In this document: positions 31,812-44,570 of the stretch, piece after piece
How the letters are laid out: every line of letters begins with the position of its first letter
Position numbering within the stretch: the first letter of the stretch is position 1
Origin: Cubamyces lactineus
Lineage: Eukaryota > Basidiomycota > Agaricomycetes > Polyporales > Polyporaceae
Direction: 5' to 3'
Assembly: GCA_022376465.1 (NCBI GenBank)
Contig: JACDTU010000003.1
Location: 2,170,001 to 2,234,000 of the forward strand
Length of the DNA stretch: 64,000 nt
Position numbers and translations under genes: made by a program
The notes under the pieces: generated by a model
The model's database searches: none
The model's input: the letters and a program-made list of their open reading frames with translations, nothing else
What the model was told of the DNA's origin: nothing

Positions 31812-34800
31812 ATGCTGTTACTTGCCGTCTGGAACTTACTTCTTCAAGCTCTTCTCTTGCGACGTCTAGATGGATTGTCCTGGAGAGCAGCACTCGTCGT
31901 ATGGGTCGTGCGCATCCTCACACTATCCCTACTCTTCCGGACGTACATCGGTCCCGCAATTGTGAGGCTTGTATCACGGCGGTTACGCATTCGCAGCGTT
32001 AGCCTTCGTTCTATACGTGGTATATACTTCAAGGCTGGAAGTGGTACGTGGCGAGTAGAACGCATCGGAATCTCATACCACAGACCTACGTCGGGCCAGG
32101 CAAGCCGGTTTTCCGTCAAAGTCCAAGGCTTGTCGCTCGAGCTCGACGGTCAGACACCGGATGTCTCGCGGAAAGCGTCCTCTGGCAGCAAATACAGGAA
32201 GATGTCCAGGACCAATCCCTCCCGCTTCGTCCGCCGCGCCCTGTGGGGATTGCTATCATCTATCTACACCGCTCTCGAGCCATACTGCCGTCCGGCAGTG
32301 CGGACTTTCTTCGTATATCTCCTCCGTCTTGGAATCAAAGCTCTTCCTGCTATCACTCACGTTGTTGACTTTGAACTTGACTCTGCTGTTCTCACTTGCG
32401 CTGCGCTCCCGGGAGTGCGACTTTCGGTGGAGGAGGCGAAGCTGCATACCAGAGTTTCCCTGGCTTCTTTGCCCACCGCTGTGACTGTCGAGAACGGGAG
32501 GATTCACCCTGCTGTTGGACATAGGCGGTTCGCTAGCGTGGCGGACTGGAATGCTCGACTGAAGGGTAGCGTACGACGAACTTGGGATCGCGCTTGGGGT
32601 GCTACACAGGTTACTGCATCCGTGGTTTTGCACGTCAAGGGCGTGAATGGACACATAGAACGCACCAACGATAGCTTCGCAGGTATGCTCTTTCGTTCCT
32701 ACCGAGTGCTATGCTCACCTCTTAGTAGGGGACCACAGGGGTCACGATTTCGTCAGTCTGCCCATCATACGACTGTCGATTGCAGCTGCTCTCAATCCCC
32801 ATCGAGGTGTGGAGCCCCGCAGCGTAGAAACCGCCCTAGATTTTGGCACGGTGGACATACAGTTGGATGTCATCCGGAGTCTACTTGCGAAGATCAAACA
32901 ACGTCGACTTACGATGACACAAGAGAGGGTATCTGATTCCCCTGTGAATGGGTCACATCCTTCCCCTGCGTCGACAGCTGCAAAGAGCCCCGCTTGGAGG
33001 TCATCATTGTCCCCCGCTTCGCCCTTTATGGGTGCCTTATCAGTATGTAGCGTGTGATCGTATCGAAGCCTACCTCTGACTGTGCAGTAGGCCTCGATGC
33101 GCTGGAAGTGGGCTGTGAAACAGAATAGAGTTCAGAAAGCCAGTCGTCTCGGTGTTGCGGTGGGTACTCTATCTGGTGTCTTGAAGGATGGAGCTATAAG
33201 TCCTGTGTTTCCAGAAGCGTGTATCGTACGCGTCGTACATCAAAACCATCGAAGTGAAGGTGTCCAAATGCACTACAAGCTACCAACCGAAGGCGACTCC
33301 AGGCGACTCTGCTGTACTGGTCGCCTCTGTCGGTGATATCCACTTCAATGCTGGCCTCAGCCATCCCGATCGCAACGCCATGCATAGGCAATGGCTGGGC
33401 TCGGGCTCGGGGGTACCGCATAATGAAGCACCGGGGGACACCTATGCCATAGTGTTTTCCGCGAAGCAGCTCACACTTGATAGAAACGGCGTTGGGGAGC
33501 TGATGGATCATCTGCGAATTATCTCTCTCAAGGGATTTCAGTGGAATTCTCTTCTTGTGCGCTGGCCTTCTCCTTGGCTTCAAGGGGCCTCCTTCCTTTC
33601 AGGAGATCCTAACGCCCAGCTCTTGGTTTCTCATGTCTCTCTTGGGGACGTCGAGGTTACTGAGCGTCTAGATATGGTAGAAAAGTATGCGCGTAGAGAG
33701 CGTGCCGTGGAGAAGACCGTCCATGGGCAACCCATCCTTCCCTCGATACTCTCCCCTGTCCCTCGTGTTTCTCTCGCAGTGGACGTCGGCCACATCTCCC
33801 TACGTCTAATCTCACCTACCCGCGATGGCGATCAGGAACCGTTCGTGTTGGAGGCAGGGACTAGTGGTATATCTGGATCTATCACTTCGCAGTTCTCATC
33901 CCGTCCAGATTACGTATATGGGGACATCAAGCGCGACTACGCAGGCCTTGACATGGAGTTCTCCTATGGCCTGGAAGTGAGCCGTTCCTTCACCAAGATA
34001 TGGTTCGGGCCCGACGCGCACATGCGAGGCGCGCATCCTCAAAGTTTCCACGCGGCAGCATACCCCAGCGAGACCCTTGTTCAGTTGGACTCAATCCATC
34101 TATACGGGAGCGGCCACGGGTTGGGCGAGTTCGCCGATGAAGCTACCGGCATTGTTTCGATCGACGTGCCATCCATATTCACCCAGTGCCAGCTTGCCAC
34201 CGACGCGTTGTCAATTGAGCTCTGGCAGCCCGAAATTATCAAGGCGCTCTCCTGCATCCTCTCTCGCACTGGTGGACAGTCTTACCAAAAGCCGAAACCC
34301 TCGCGTCGCATCCTTGATCAACTTCCGTTCGGCGTCTCCGCGTCACTGGCTATCGGTCGTTTCATGCTCTTCATGACATCTCCAGACCTCGCTCCCGATG
34401 ACACACTCAACATCTCTCGCGGGCTCGCTTCGCGTGTAGGTGTCTCCGTGAGCTATTGTGCCCTGAAGCCTACCCACTGTTCGAGGATGCTCCATGTGCT
34501 TTCGCGAGGTGATCAACGCTTAAAGCTCTCCCTTCCTGCCGAACAAATCCTACGTGCCGTGGAAGACTCGAACTCCTCCTCCAACTCTGATCTACTCCGT
34601 GCGTTCGTTCGAGTGTCCCTCTGGGACATGGTCGTCAGGGATGCCTTCGCTACGCCATTCGCAGCCGACGACCCCTATGGAACTAGTGAGACTAGCACCC
34701 AGCATCGTTCGTTGGAGTTCCTGCACATAGAGCAAATCGAGGCTAACGTGCTGATATCTGGCAATCGGCCGGCGGCTGCGGCACTGCCAACCGAGCTCGA

Positions 34801-37800
34801 CAACTGCGAAATCCAAGTGGCAGTACCTACTGTCAAAGCGGTCGTTCAACTTGCTCAAGTCTACAATGCTCTGCTTGCCATACATACGCTCCAGGTCCTG
34901 GTTCCCCCGCGACCAAGTGCCAGGACCGGTCGTCCGCCTCCCACGATGTCTTTCGATGTCCGGTGTCATCTACACCAGCTGCAGCTACGGTGGGACTTCC
35001 CGCTCTCGAGCAAGATGTTCGTGCGGATGTCATCAGTTTGGTGTCACGTTGCTCCGAGTCAAACGATCTCTATAGGCTGGGATCACATACTGCTCGCGGT
35101 CGCAGTCCCCGTCTCTCGCGATGGTCATGAGAGCCAGGAGTGGGAGGAACTCGCTCGTCTACCTCGATGGCGTATTGAACTCATTCCGACCACGATCCCT
35201 CTGACTGTCAAGGTTAGGGGTGACAGCGGTCGCTTGCGCATCCCCTTCGACTTCGTGCTCGCCGATTTCATACTGGACATCAATCTCACCATCAAGAGCG
35301 TCAAACACCTCGTTTGCATGGTCACTGCTGGCATGTACTCAGATCCGCCCGCCCCACCGGAAGAAGACGCGAAACGCGTACCCGATATACACATCCATCT
35401 AGGGAGACTGATCGTAGAGGCTGCAGATGACGATTTCGAGTCAAGACTAGGACTGATATGGCGCACTGGATTCCAGGCGGCACGCATACGTCAAGAACGC
35501 GAGGAAGCGTTTACGGCGAAGGTGGAGACCATCGTCTCTCCGAAGCCTTCGAATAGCTCGTCCCGTAGCGCTGGTACCGACACGGACTTCCAGTTCACTC
35601 CGAAGCACACTGTATCTGTCAATGATGCTCGTCTGCGACTTCAGCAGATCCACTCAATGGCTTGGATCGCGGCGTTCAGACAAGCTCATGCACAACAAAC
35701 CGAGAAACAGGAGGCTTACCTGCATTCGCCAGAGGGTTCTTTGCGCGTCACTGATGTCGAAGGCAACCTCGTCAGTGTCAACACCGTCTGCCCTACACCG
35801 CCCCTAGTTCGTCTTGCGTTCAACGGGCTCTCGCTGTCTATCAGCCCTCCGTCGTTCCCCTATGAAGCCTTGCCAGATTACCTCTATCAAGCTGGCGGCG
35901 GTCTTCCTCGGGACTCACGTTTCTCACTGCTCATCCCTATGCACATTCACTTCAAGGCTACCTCTCTGCGACTATCGTTCCGTGAATACCCCCTTCCACT
36001 GCTTCATATACCCCCTCATTCGAAGGGCATCCAATCAGCATTGGAATTCGATAGCGATGTCGTTATTGCGGAAGAGATGGGATCGGACAAGGCTGTTGAA
36101 TGGATCGAGTGCGAGATCGTCAAGGCCCACAGCGGTATGCATGGAGCTGCCCCCATATCCGTGCGCATACCGAAGACTATCATGCCCGTCAAGTCATACG
36201 CGAGCCCGATCATTCGCGTGAAGACCGACGGCGTCACGGATTTCTCATGGGGTATAAGCTACAGTGCTGCAACACAGGACTTCATGAGAATCATCGACAC
36301 CCTATCACATGCTCCTCGGGATAGTTCGCCAGCGATCGGGTTCTGGGATAAGGTATGATCGCCAGTCTTTCAATAACGTCCTTGATCGAACCTCACCTGA
36401 TCCGTCTTGCAGCTGCGACTCGTCTTCCATTGGAAGGTAGTGGTCAGCTTTGCGAACGAAGTCCATCTACACATGAAGGGTGATACCATTCAGTCACGAA
36501 GTAGTGATCAACCGTACTGACTGAGTACCAGGGTCTCGGGATCCGTACGAACTTCGGGGATACGGGGCTGGCTTTGCGCTCTGCTGGAAGGGCCATCCTT
36601 CGTTACTTGTAGGTCATCCCAATGACGCAAGAGAGCTAATTCAAGTCAAGAGTGATACAATGCTTGTCATCGTTCCCAAGTACGTTCCAACATGTTCTAT
36701 GCATTGGCAGGTACCTGATCAATTCGGTATAGCATCGAGGACTCCTACGGTGATGGTGCTGACAAAATCGCTGCCAAGGGCTCCATACCGAGGAGAGCTC
36801 AGACAATATGCGCCAAATTCCGCTCAGGCGTGTGCTTCGGTGTAGGCTTCGTCCTAGAACGTGCGTGTGGTCCTGAGTGCAATCGATGCCAGGGAAAGCC
36901 CTTCGACCGCGCATGTCGCCTGTTCGACTTCAAGCCTCATTATGAAGTCAAATTGGAGTGGAAGGATCAGGTACCTGCAGTCAAGGTTTGACTTTCAGCA
37001 CCGTGTGGCGGATGTCTCGCTCACAGAATATCATAGTCTGCGGAAGACTCGTATAACGGCTTCAGATCCGACTTCATCCACATGTCAATATCCCTTACCT
37101 CGGGCCTGCAGAAGTCGGCCAAGCTGCGCCCAAGTAACTTCCATTTGTCTCCCGAAGTGTTCTCCCACTTCTGGTCTTGGTGGCACCTCTTCAATAGCGC
37201 GCTGTCTCTCCCTATACGTCAGGGCAAGCTCTACCCCCGGAAACGGCCGATTTCTCCCAAGTTCGGACAACATATCGCGACGTTGAAGTACATGGCACGC
37301 GTTCCACAGCTCTACATCTCCCATGTATACGTCGACAACTCTCAAGAGGCTTGGGCGGACGGCGTCACCCCGTTTGTAGGAGTGAAAGCACTTATCGGCG
37401 AGTTCCACGCCGACATGCACCAGCGCGACACGGAGACTTCAGAAATGACACAAGGTGGGGTCAAGACCGTACACCACAAACCGTTCTACGCCATCGAAGT
37501 CGTTCTGAGAGGCCTCGACCTCCGTGCGATGCTCGCCGTCTTCCCTGATCCGCTCAAACAATGCACGCCTCTAGAGAACACCCCACTAGTTAGCAACTAT
37601 CGCACACGTAACGACCTTACGCCTATCGATTTGGACTCCACCTGGGTGGACATGGACGACTTCGCCGTCTACGAACAGGAGACTCCTGCCGAGCCTGAGA
37701 TCCATCTACTTCCGGCGGTATCATGCCCACGTTTCACGTACTTCAAACGGGTGGATGAACACGCCCCATGCGGACCCGATAAGCCGTCAGACAGGAGCAA

Positions 37801-40800
37801 GTTTGGCTCGGAGGATACGCATTCCTGCCTTCTTGGTAAGGAACCCTGTAAGTGGAGTGCGTATCGTTGAGGCCATTTGGTAGGCTAATTCGTATGTAGC
37901 CGTCACGCAGACGCAGATGGAACTCGCCTCCGAACGCGTCGAGCATTTGCGACGCAGGGTTCAGGAGGATGCGGCGCACAGGAGCTCACATGAACCCGCG
38001 GACCATCAGGACGCGGTGAGTAAATGCTCTTTGCAAACCCTACCGTTCAGCATGTTGAAAAACGTGCCTACAGGATCACTCTCGTGGTGCGAAGGACCTG
38101 CCCAGGATGGTCACATTGTTAGAGGGCTACATATCTCAGCTCCGCCAGGTAGACATGGCCTCCCAAGCGTCAACTAAGAACGGTACATCCAGCTACTATA
38201 TGCCTGCGGACATGGTCTCTCCGGACGAATGGGCTGGTTTCGACAACGTGTACCAGGTTCATTGCCCACAGATCATCATGGACAATGCCGTACGAGATGT
38301 GAGCCTGGCATCTGCGAGCACCAATCGGACACGGGAAATGCTGATTATCTTCCTAGATCATGATGCAGTACTACTATTGCTCTCGGTCCAGACGGGGTAT
38401 TGAGTATCACATGGCGACGCGGTAAGTAGCGTGTTTAGATGGAGTTGAACGTAACACACATTCATACTACTATACAGGGCCGTGAAGTTCATCCGTGACC
38501 AGGCACAGGCAGCTCTGGCAGAGCTCCAGCAAGAGGCTGGGAAGCATAAAGGCCCTGCTGCAAGCGCACAGGCGGCCGCAATTGCCGTTAAGAAACTACT
38601 GGTCGGCGAAGGTGGATCGACGCCCTCCGTCGAATTCGTTCCTCAAACAGTCTCCAAGCTGCCGGCGACTATTGACCCATTGCATGGCTGGGGCGAAGGA
38701 GTATCACCTAGGAAAGGTCATTTCTGTCTCTTGCTCAAACCACAGGTCGTCCTGCGGAGCAATGCAGATACAGAGTCTGTCTGTGTCCTTGCAGCCGTGC
38801 AGGGAAAGCTGAAGACGTTCGCCATCATGGACGATGCCAATGCACACGATCCCATTAGCGGGAAAGTGATGAACAGGTGGGAGACGCACTTGGCTACTTC
38901 ATGAACAAATCGCTTATATCGAGCAAATTCCAGGAATTTCGCATGGCTGACTGGGCTTCAGACGTTCTCCCCTTCCGCGACCAATATCTCCGGGAAAGAT
39001 TACGTTCCGTTGGAGGTGCTCATCGATTTGCGAGCGGACAACAGCAACTTTGATCGTCTTGTGCCGCAGACGGATGCTACTTTCCAGTACGACAAATTCA
39101 ATCGCCTACGTCTGCGCAACGATGTTACCTCGGTCGCGAAAAATGCTCAGCACACCCACGCCCACCTCCAAAACCAGACTGCACGTATACCTCCGCCTGC
39201 GAGATGTCTTATGTACTGACAGTCCCTGTAGGATCTCGTCCGCCTGCATGTCCCTCGGTTCACGGTGTCGGCCAATGACCGCCACTTCCAAGCGATATCC
39301 AACATCGTCACGAACCTTGTCCTTTTCACCGACGCTGCACACAAGACCCGCGCAGAGAAGCTCGAGAGCCTGCTCTTCAGCTATGACTTCACGAACCTTT
39401 CTTCAGCCGCAGACGTCGTTGCCAACATGCAGTCGCGCCTTCGCCAAGCTATTGAGACCAAGCGAGAGGCTGAGCCTAAGCTTGTCGGGTACGGTAACCC
39501 TGGACGTGTCGAGCTGCTCAAGATTGATGCGCATATACTCCTGCTTGTCGAGGAGCTCAATCTCATCTTCGACGCGATTAAGCTCGCACAAGACAAGGCA
39601 GGCGACTCGTCAGACCAGAAATCTGCGTTGCTCCTCCACGCCTCGTCAGAAGAGCTGTCATGGAGGATGTTGGACAGGCACGACCAGCTACTCGCCAAAC
39701 TCGCAGTGCGGGACACAGACTTCTATTGGCTGAGCCGTCACGACAGTTCTACGGTCAACAAGCTAGCTATCGGTGACCTGCAGGCCTTTGACGGCGCTGC
39801 CGATGCAGAGTGGACGGAGATCCTCTCCAAACATGACGAACCGTCCACGCATCCCCTTGTGAAGGTATGTTCGCTCTGTTCACATGATAAGGCGCATACT
39901 TACCTGCATTGGTAGCGCAAGCTCTTCCTCTTGGCAGACTGGACTGTCCTGCCTCCGGTCGGCGGTATCACAATCTACGAGGAGTTTGAGCTCATGCTCC
40001 ATCCAATGCGGCTCCAGATCGACATTCGCGTTGGCCGCAAGATAATGGAGTACCTCTGGCCCGCTCGCCGCGACAGGAATCAGTCACCTACCGAGACTGA
40101 ATCGTTCATGGTACCTGAGGCCCTCGCGAAATCCGACGATCTGCCTGCGGTTACCTACACCGACTCGCCTCGGCATGCATCGTTCGATGTCGCACCTCGC
40201 AAGTCGCTCGATGCGAACCGTCTGGCGGCGCCTACATTGCGCAGGCTCGGCACGTCACGCTCGTTCACGGACCTCAGGGGCAACGCACGACAAGATTCTC
40301 TGCAGGTTCCCAGGATGACACGCACTCGGTCTAGCGATGCGCTGCGGGCTCGCGCGGCAGAAGGATCGGCAATGTCTAAACCTACTCTCTCCAGTGGAGG
40401 TAGAGGTCACGACAAGGGTCGGTTGAGACGTGATACGGACGATGCAGCAGAGATGAAGACACGCGCTTCTCAGAAGACATTCGTGAGAGTCAAGGTCGCC
40501 AGGTAAAGACAACAAAGTTATGCTTCGTTCAGTTGTCCGATTGTTGACATGGCTTCAGTCTCCATCTGTTATTGAGCATCATGAAGGAAGACTCGTTCCT
40601 GTGCCGTGATGCTCGTATCCGGACGCGAGATCTGGAATACCGCAACCAGACTTGGAGCGTAAGTCCTCTTCTGTCCCATTATCGCGTCAAGGCCTGGGCT
40701 GAGACGCGCGTGCCGCACAGTTCGAGGAGCTCGTCGACCAGTTCATCCCGTCCGGGCGAAACTGGCGAGGCTGGGTCAAGGTCGCGTTCCAGCAGCCCCT

Positions 40801-41320
40801 GGTGCCCGTCCTTCCCGTCGCGCGCGAGATCATCACAAAGACGAAGTGGATCGCGACGAAGAAAGACACGAGCCACGACCGCCCCACGCGTCCGAGCACG
40901 CCGAAGCTGCTCGCCTCCCGCAGCGGGACGAGTCGCGGCCTGCCGTCGTCAGGCGATACCAGCCGGCCCCGGAAGTCAAAGGACGGGCGGCCGATGCTCG
41001 CGCACACGGTCTCAGACCCGCCCTTCCTCACGTCCGAGCCCGAGACGATCCGCCCGGGGAAGCGCTCGAGCTCGAAGCAGGGCGTGCGCAAGCGGGCTAT
41101 CAGCTTGTTCAAACGGAAACACGCGCACAGCCAGGACAGCATCGACTCGTCGGACACCACGACCTCGGTTTGTCGATTTCGTCGTGCTGCGCGCAGCGGA
41201 GCCGCTGATGATAGATCTCACCCACAGACCGAACCTTCTTCGCGCATGGACAGCCAGACGTCGCGGGACAGCTTTCAGACAGACGACGTTGGAGGGCGGC
41301 GGCAAGGCGATATTGTATGA
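31812..41320 (+). CDS. FMP27: FMP27/BLTP2 (Hobbit) bridge-like lipid transfer protein
   Basis: Eighteen exons give 2857 residues: 31812-32682, 32729-33042, 33091-33159, 33215-36352, 36413-36479, 36532-36608, 36651-36679, 36733-36970, 37037-37835, 37900-38015, 38074-38298, 38357-38421, 38478-38876, 38934-39180, 39232-39864, 39916-40502, 40559-40658 and 40721-41320. An N-terminal TM helix is followed by repeating-beta-groove sequence. Highly conserved blocks are WDKLRLVFHWK, GVCFGVGFVLERACGPEC with CQGKPFDRACRLFDFKPHYE, VSPDEWAGFDNVYQVHCPQI, YYYCSRSRRGIEYHMATRAV, LVRLHVPRFTVSANDRHFQA, and GGITIYEEFELMLHPMRLQI. FMP27 and its animal counterpart bridge the ER to the plasma membrane and carry glycerophospholipids along a long groove. 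The C-terminal 200 residues are basic, Ser/Thr-rich and divergent. Yeast FMP27 has about 2630 residues. One intron (39181-39231) requires a GC donor. Confidence 0.94.
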
Positions 41321-42221
41321 TATGATAGATCTAGTGCTAATGCTCTGCGTAACTTATTCTTCGCTCGCTTGGATACTCTCACACTGCTATTCTTCGCACC
41401 AGTCTATATCTATCTTTTCGAATGGATGCGGGATGTGATCGTACCTAGGTGGTGTCGCCATCCCCACGGCAATGTACTCAAGCGGGGGGTTGAACACATG
41501 GTTGCTCAGCGCTCAGGAGTCAAAACTGGACGACGGCCCCCTTCTTTGGCACATCTCGAGAACGGCGTGAGGCTTACAGCAATGACGAACACGTCTCCGG
41601 AGGCGAGCGCGCGATGTTCCGTGATGTGTATAGCGCGGATCTCTATAAGGATGATGATGCAGGGGACCCGACGGCTTGCGATCGAGATGTAACCGTGAAC
41701 ATCATCGTCTGGCATGTGCTTCAGCGTAAGCTATCCATCTCTGGTACCATGAAACGCTGTTTGTGAGTTCTCGCTAACGATATCAGACACATTCGAGACT
41801 ACGCCCGTTGCAAACAGTGGTGGTGGTGGCATCTGAAAGGTACGCTTTTGAGACGCGCGTGTACTACGCACATCGCACAAGCTGCACCGAAGACAGATGT
41901 CACCACAGAATACCACAAAGCAGTGCAATGCAATAACAACACGGAAAGGGTTACGTGAACTTGAGAACGAGGGGGTCATACAGTAACGTTGCTCACCGTC
42001 GAGCTCGCTACCGAACGCGACATACTATACTACTACTCGTATAGTAAGGGCGGCGTACGTGTATATCTGATAAATAAGCCATTTCGGCTTTACAAGAAAG
42101 ATTTGCGCTGCTGCTACGTACATGTCTCTTTTGTCGTTGCTCGCAGCGAGCCTGTTCGTTTCCCAAAATTCGCTAACACGACGGATCACGCACACCAGTC
42201 CCCCTGGCTCCACGTTCGTGT
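41321..42221. other. Convergent intergenic region
   Basis: About 900 bp between the FMP27 stop and the surface-protein stop. No gene seen. A short imperfect palindrome (ACTATAC/GTATAGT around 42025-42046) is the only visible structure. Confidence 0.45.
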
Positions 42222-44010
42222 TCAGATCCACCCCGGGGGGCGGTTATCCGGGGTGAACCAGCGCACCGTCATCGGAGCCTTTCCTTGAGGCCCCCCTCCG
42301 CCACCACGCCCACTCAAACGTCTACCACCGCCCCCGCCCCCGCCCCCGCCCTCGCCTTCACCGCTATCGCCATCACTGCAATGAAACGCGCCCAAAGTCA
42401 GCCTATACGTAGCGAGGCTCGAGCGCGGCCCGAGCGACACCGAGTGCGTCGGCATCGACGAGCTGTAGTCCGCCCACATCCCGCCCCCGGTCGCGTCCTC
42501 CGCCGCGCGGTTGATGAGCAGCACGCGCCCGCGCACGGTCGGCGGGGCGCTGCTCCGTTCTGTCTGGCTCGGGTTCCGCAGGAGCGCGGCGCCGGGGAGG
42601 GCGAGCGGGAGCCGGAGTGGGAGTGGGAGGGCGGAGAGGGACTCGGCGCGGGGGCCGAGGTCGCGCGTCGCGGCGACTAGGTCGCCAGCTTTTTCGGAGG
42701 CTTGCCACGTCCAGAGCGGGAGGGTGTCATCGTCGTTGTCGCCGTCGCCGTTAGGATATTCCGTATCCGCGGAGCGAGGGGGCGTCACTGGGCCGCAAAA
42801 GGAGGTTCAGTACAGCATCAACCTAGACGCGGACGCGTGTGGGGGCGCGTAGCAGCCCGAAGCTGAGACGCGCCGCGACGTCTGTGCGCGGAAATTGCAC
42901 GGGCCTCGTCATGGACTTACCGAACGGGGTGACCTTCTTCCGCGCTTTGGTCCTCCGGTGGCTGCGGCATCCGACGTAGAGCGCTGCGATGAGGACGAGC
43001 ATGGCTATGGCGCCGCCTACCGCGATGCCTGCGATCTCGCCGGGGGATAGGCGGCCCTTATTGTGCTTCGAAGACCCTATGCCGAGAGTTGGCGAGATGC
43101 CAGATGTTGTTAACCCAGGCTGACCCGGTGTACTGGTTCCTGAGTTGGTGGATGCAGCAGGGGCGGCTGTCGGCCCGCCAGACGTCTCTGTGGATAGCTG
43201 TCCCGTCGAGGAAGGGGATGATACCCCCGTGGTCGACTGGGCCGGTGTACCGGATGGTGTGATAGGCGAATCCGAGGTTAACGATGCAGAGTGGGCGGCG
43301 GTCGTCGGTACCGAAGTATGTGTACTAGGGGGTGCGGTGATGGTCGTGTCAGAGGCTGGTCTCCCAGGCTGTGAGGTCGAGGTCGAGGATGGTGGACCAG
43401 TGGTTACGGAGGTCGGGGATGACGTTTGCTGCGGTGTAGTACTGGATGTCATTGCACTCGCAGTGGCTCGAGGAGTGCTGATTGCGGGCGGAGGGAACGG
43501 TGCGGTCGCGCGGGTCTCGACGGCGACATAGTCGAACAAGAATTGCTGGCCCATGTTCTCGATCGTGAGTGTGTGGGTGCCATCGGAGAGTCCGCCCTGG
43601 GAGAAGAACTGGACGTGGTGTTGCTCGCCGCTGAGCGGGCTGGTATTGATGTAGGGGCTCATCGATGCACCGTCGACGGAGTAGGCCGAGTGCAAGTTCC
43701 ATGTGCCGACCGGTTTAAGGGTACCAAAGACCGAGACCGATATGCCTTTGGATTTGGTAGAGGTAAGCACGGGTAGCCGCCATATTTGCGGAGTGCGCTC
43801 ACCGGTGAAAACGAGGATGGCGGTGGCCGAGTTCCATTCAGAGTAAGCGAGGGTAGACATATAGTCGTCTTCAGTCGCGGAGCCCTGCTGCCACATTCCT
43901 CCGTACTGGATGCGAGGGTCGGCATTGTCAATGAAAGTGGTAGCAGCCGTGAATGAGGCGAAGAAAGAAAGGAGTGTGAGTGCGGTTATGAACCGGTAAG
44001 CGGGGCGCAT
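42222..44010 (-). CDS. Secreted-ectodomain, single-TM surface protein (551 aa model)
   Basis: Minus-strand exons 44010-42921 and 42787-42222. A signal peptide (residues 1-22, ending FTAATTF) is followed by a beta-rich ectodomain to about 165 (DNADPRIQYGGMWQQG, SAYSVDGASMSPYIN, GTHTLTIENMGQQFLFDYV). This resembles the galactose-binding-like ectodomain found in many basidiomycete one-TM proteins. A Ser/Thr/Pro-rich, probably O-glycosylated stalk runs to about 310, then a TM helix (GEIAGIAVGGAIAMLVLIAA) and a basic stop-transfer CRSHRRTKARKK. The cytosolic tail is the uncertain part. A 133-nt intron adds a GC3-biased 188-residue exon with a poly-Gly run, whereas a 39-nt in-frame alternative or retention ends the protein at 42823. 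Possible wall-sensing or adhesion role is inference. Confidence 0.75.
42330..42356. repeat. Short GCCCCC tandem tract
   Basis: About four imperfect copies of a 6-bp GC-only unit. On the minus strand it encodes the poly-glycine run in the tail of the surface protein. Confidence 0.7.
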
Positions 44011-44570
44011 GTTTGAAGGAGAGAAGAATCTCTACACCATGAGGCGGAGAGTTGGGCCATGGAGGGATTATGAGTGGAATATGTAGGGTGGTGCATGAGA
44101 GCAATTGGGAATCGAAGTGCTGGTATGACTTGGATGGGCAACGATCGAGAGCGTGAGGAGAGATGGGCGTTGCTGAGAGGGAACTGCGCGGAGGCGGCGG
44201 TCTGCAGAGGATCGAAACGCGATTAGAGGAGCGGATGGACGTGTTGGCCACCGGTGGTCTGGCAACTGAGCTACTTGCTCCTTCTTCGTTCTTGCCAGCG
44301 GTGGCTGTGATGCGCTTCCATAACGGGAATTCGGAATAGACGGGACTAACCGTGGGAACGCAGGGACTTGAACGCCGGATGACTTCATACACGCGCGGAC
44401 GACGGCGGTGTGCAGCGGATGGAGTTGGCCCAGCCCCTCGCTCGCTCTCGTAAACAACCCACAGGGCTCAGTCCTTCCCCCTGTCGCTCGTACCGTTTCC
44501 TCTCATCCCGCTCCCATCTCCTCCTCGCCGCTGATTGCTCGCCCCGCCTTGTCGCGTCCGCACTCCGTCG
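44011..44570. promoter_or_regulatory. Divergent promoter region, surface protein / DUF2985-like gene
   Basis: 560 bp between outward-facing starts. The half next to the plus-strand gene has a pyrimidine-rich leader (ccgctcccatctcctcctcg). No other element was identified. Confidence 0.5.

Noticed and set aside
41989..42288. Plus-strand 99-codon frame between FMP27 and the surface protein
   Set aside because: No domain, no splice partners, convergent 3' UTR space.
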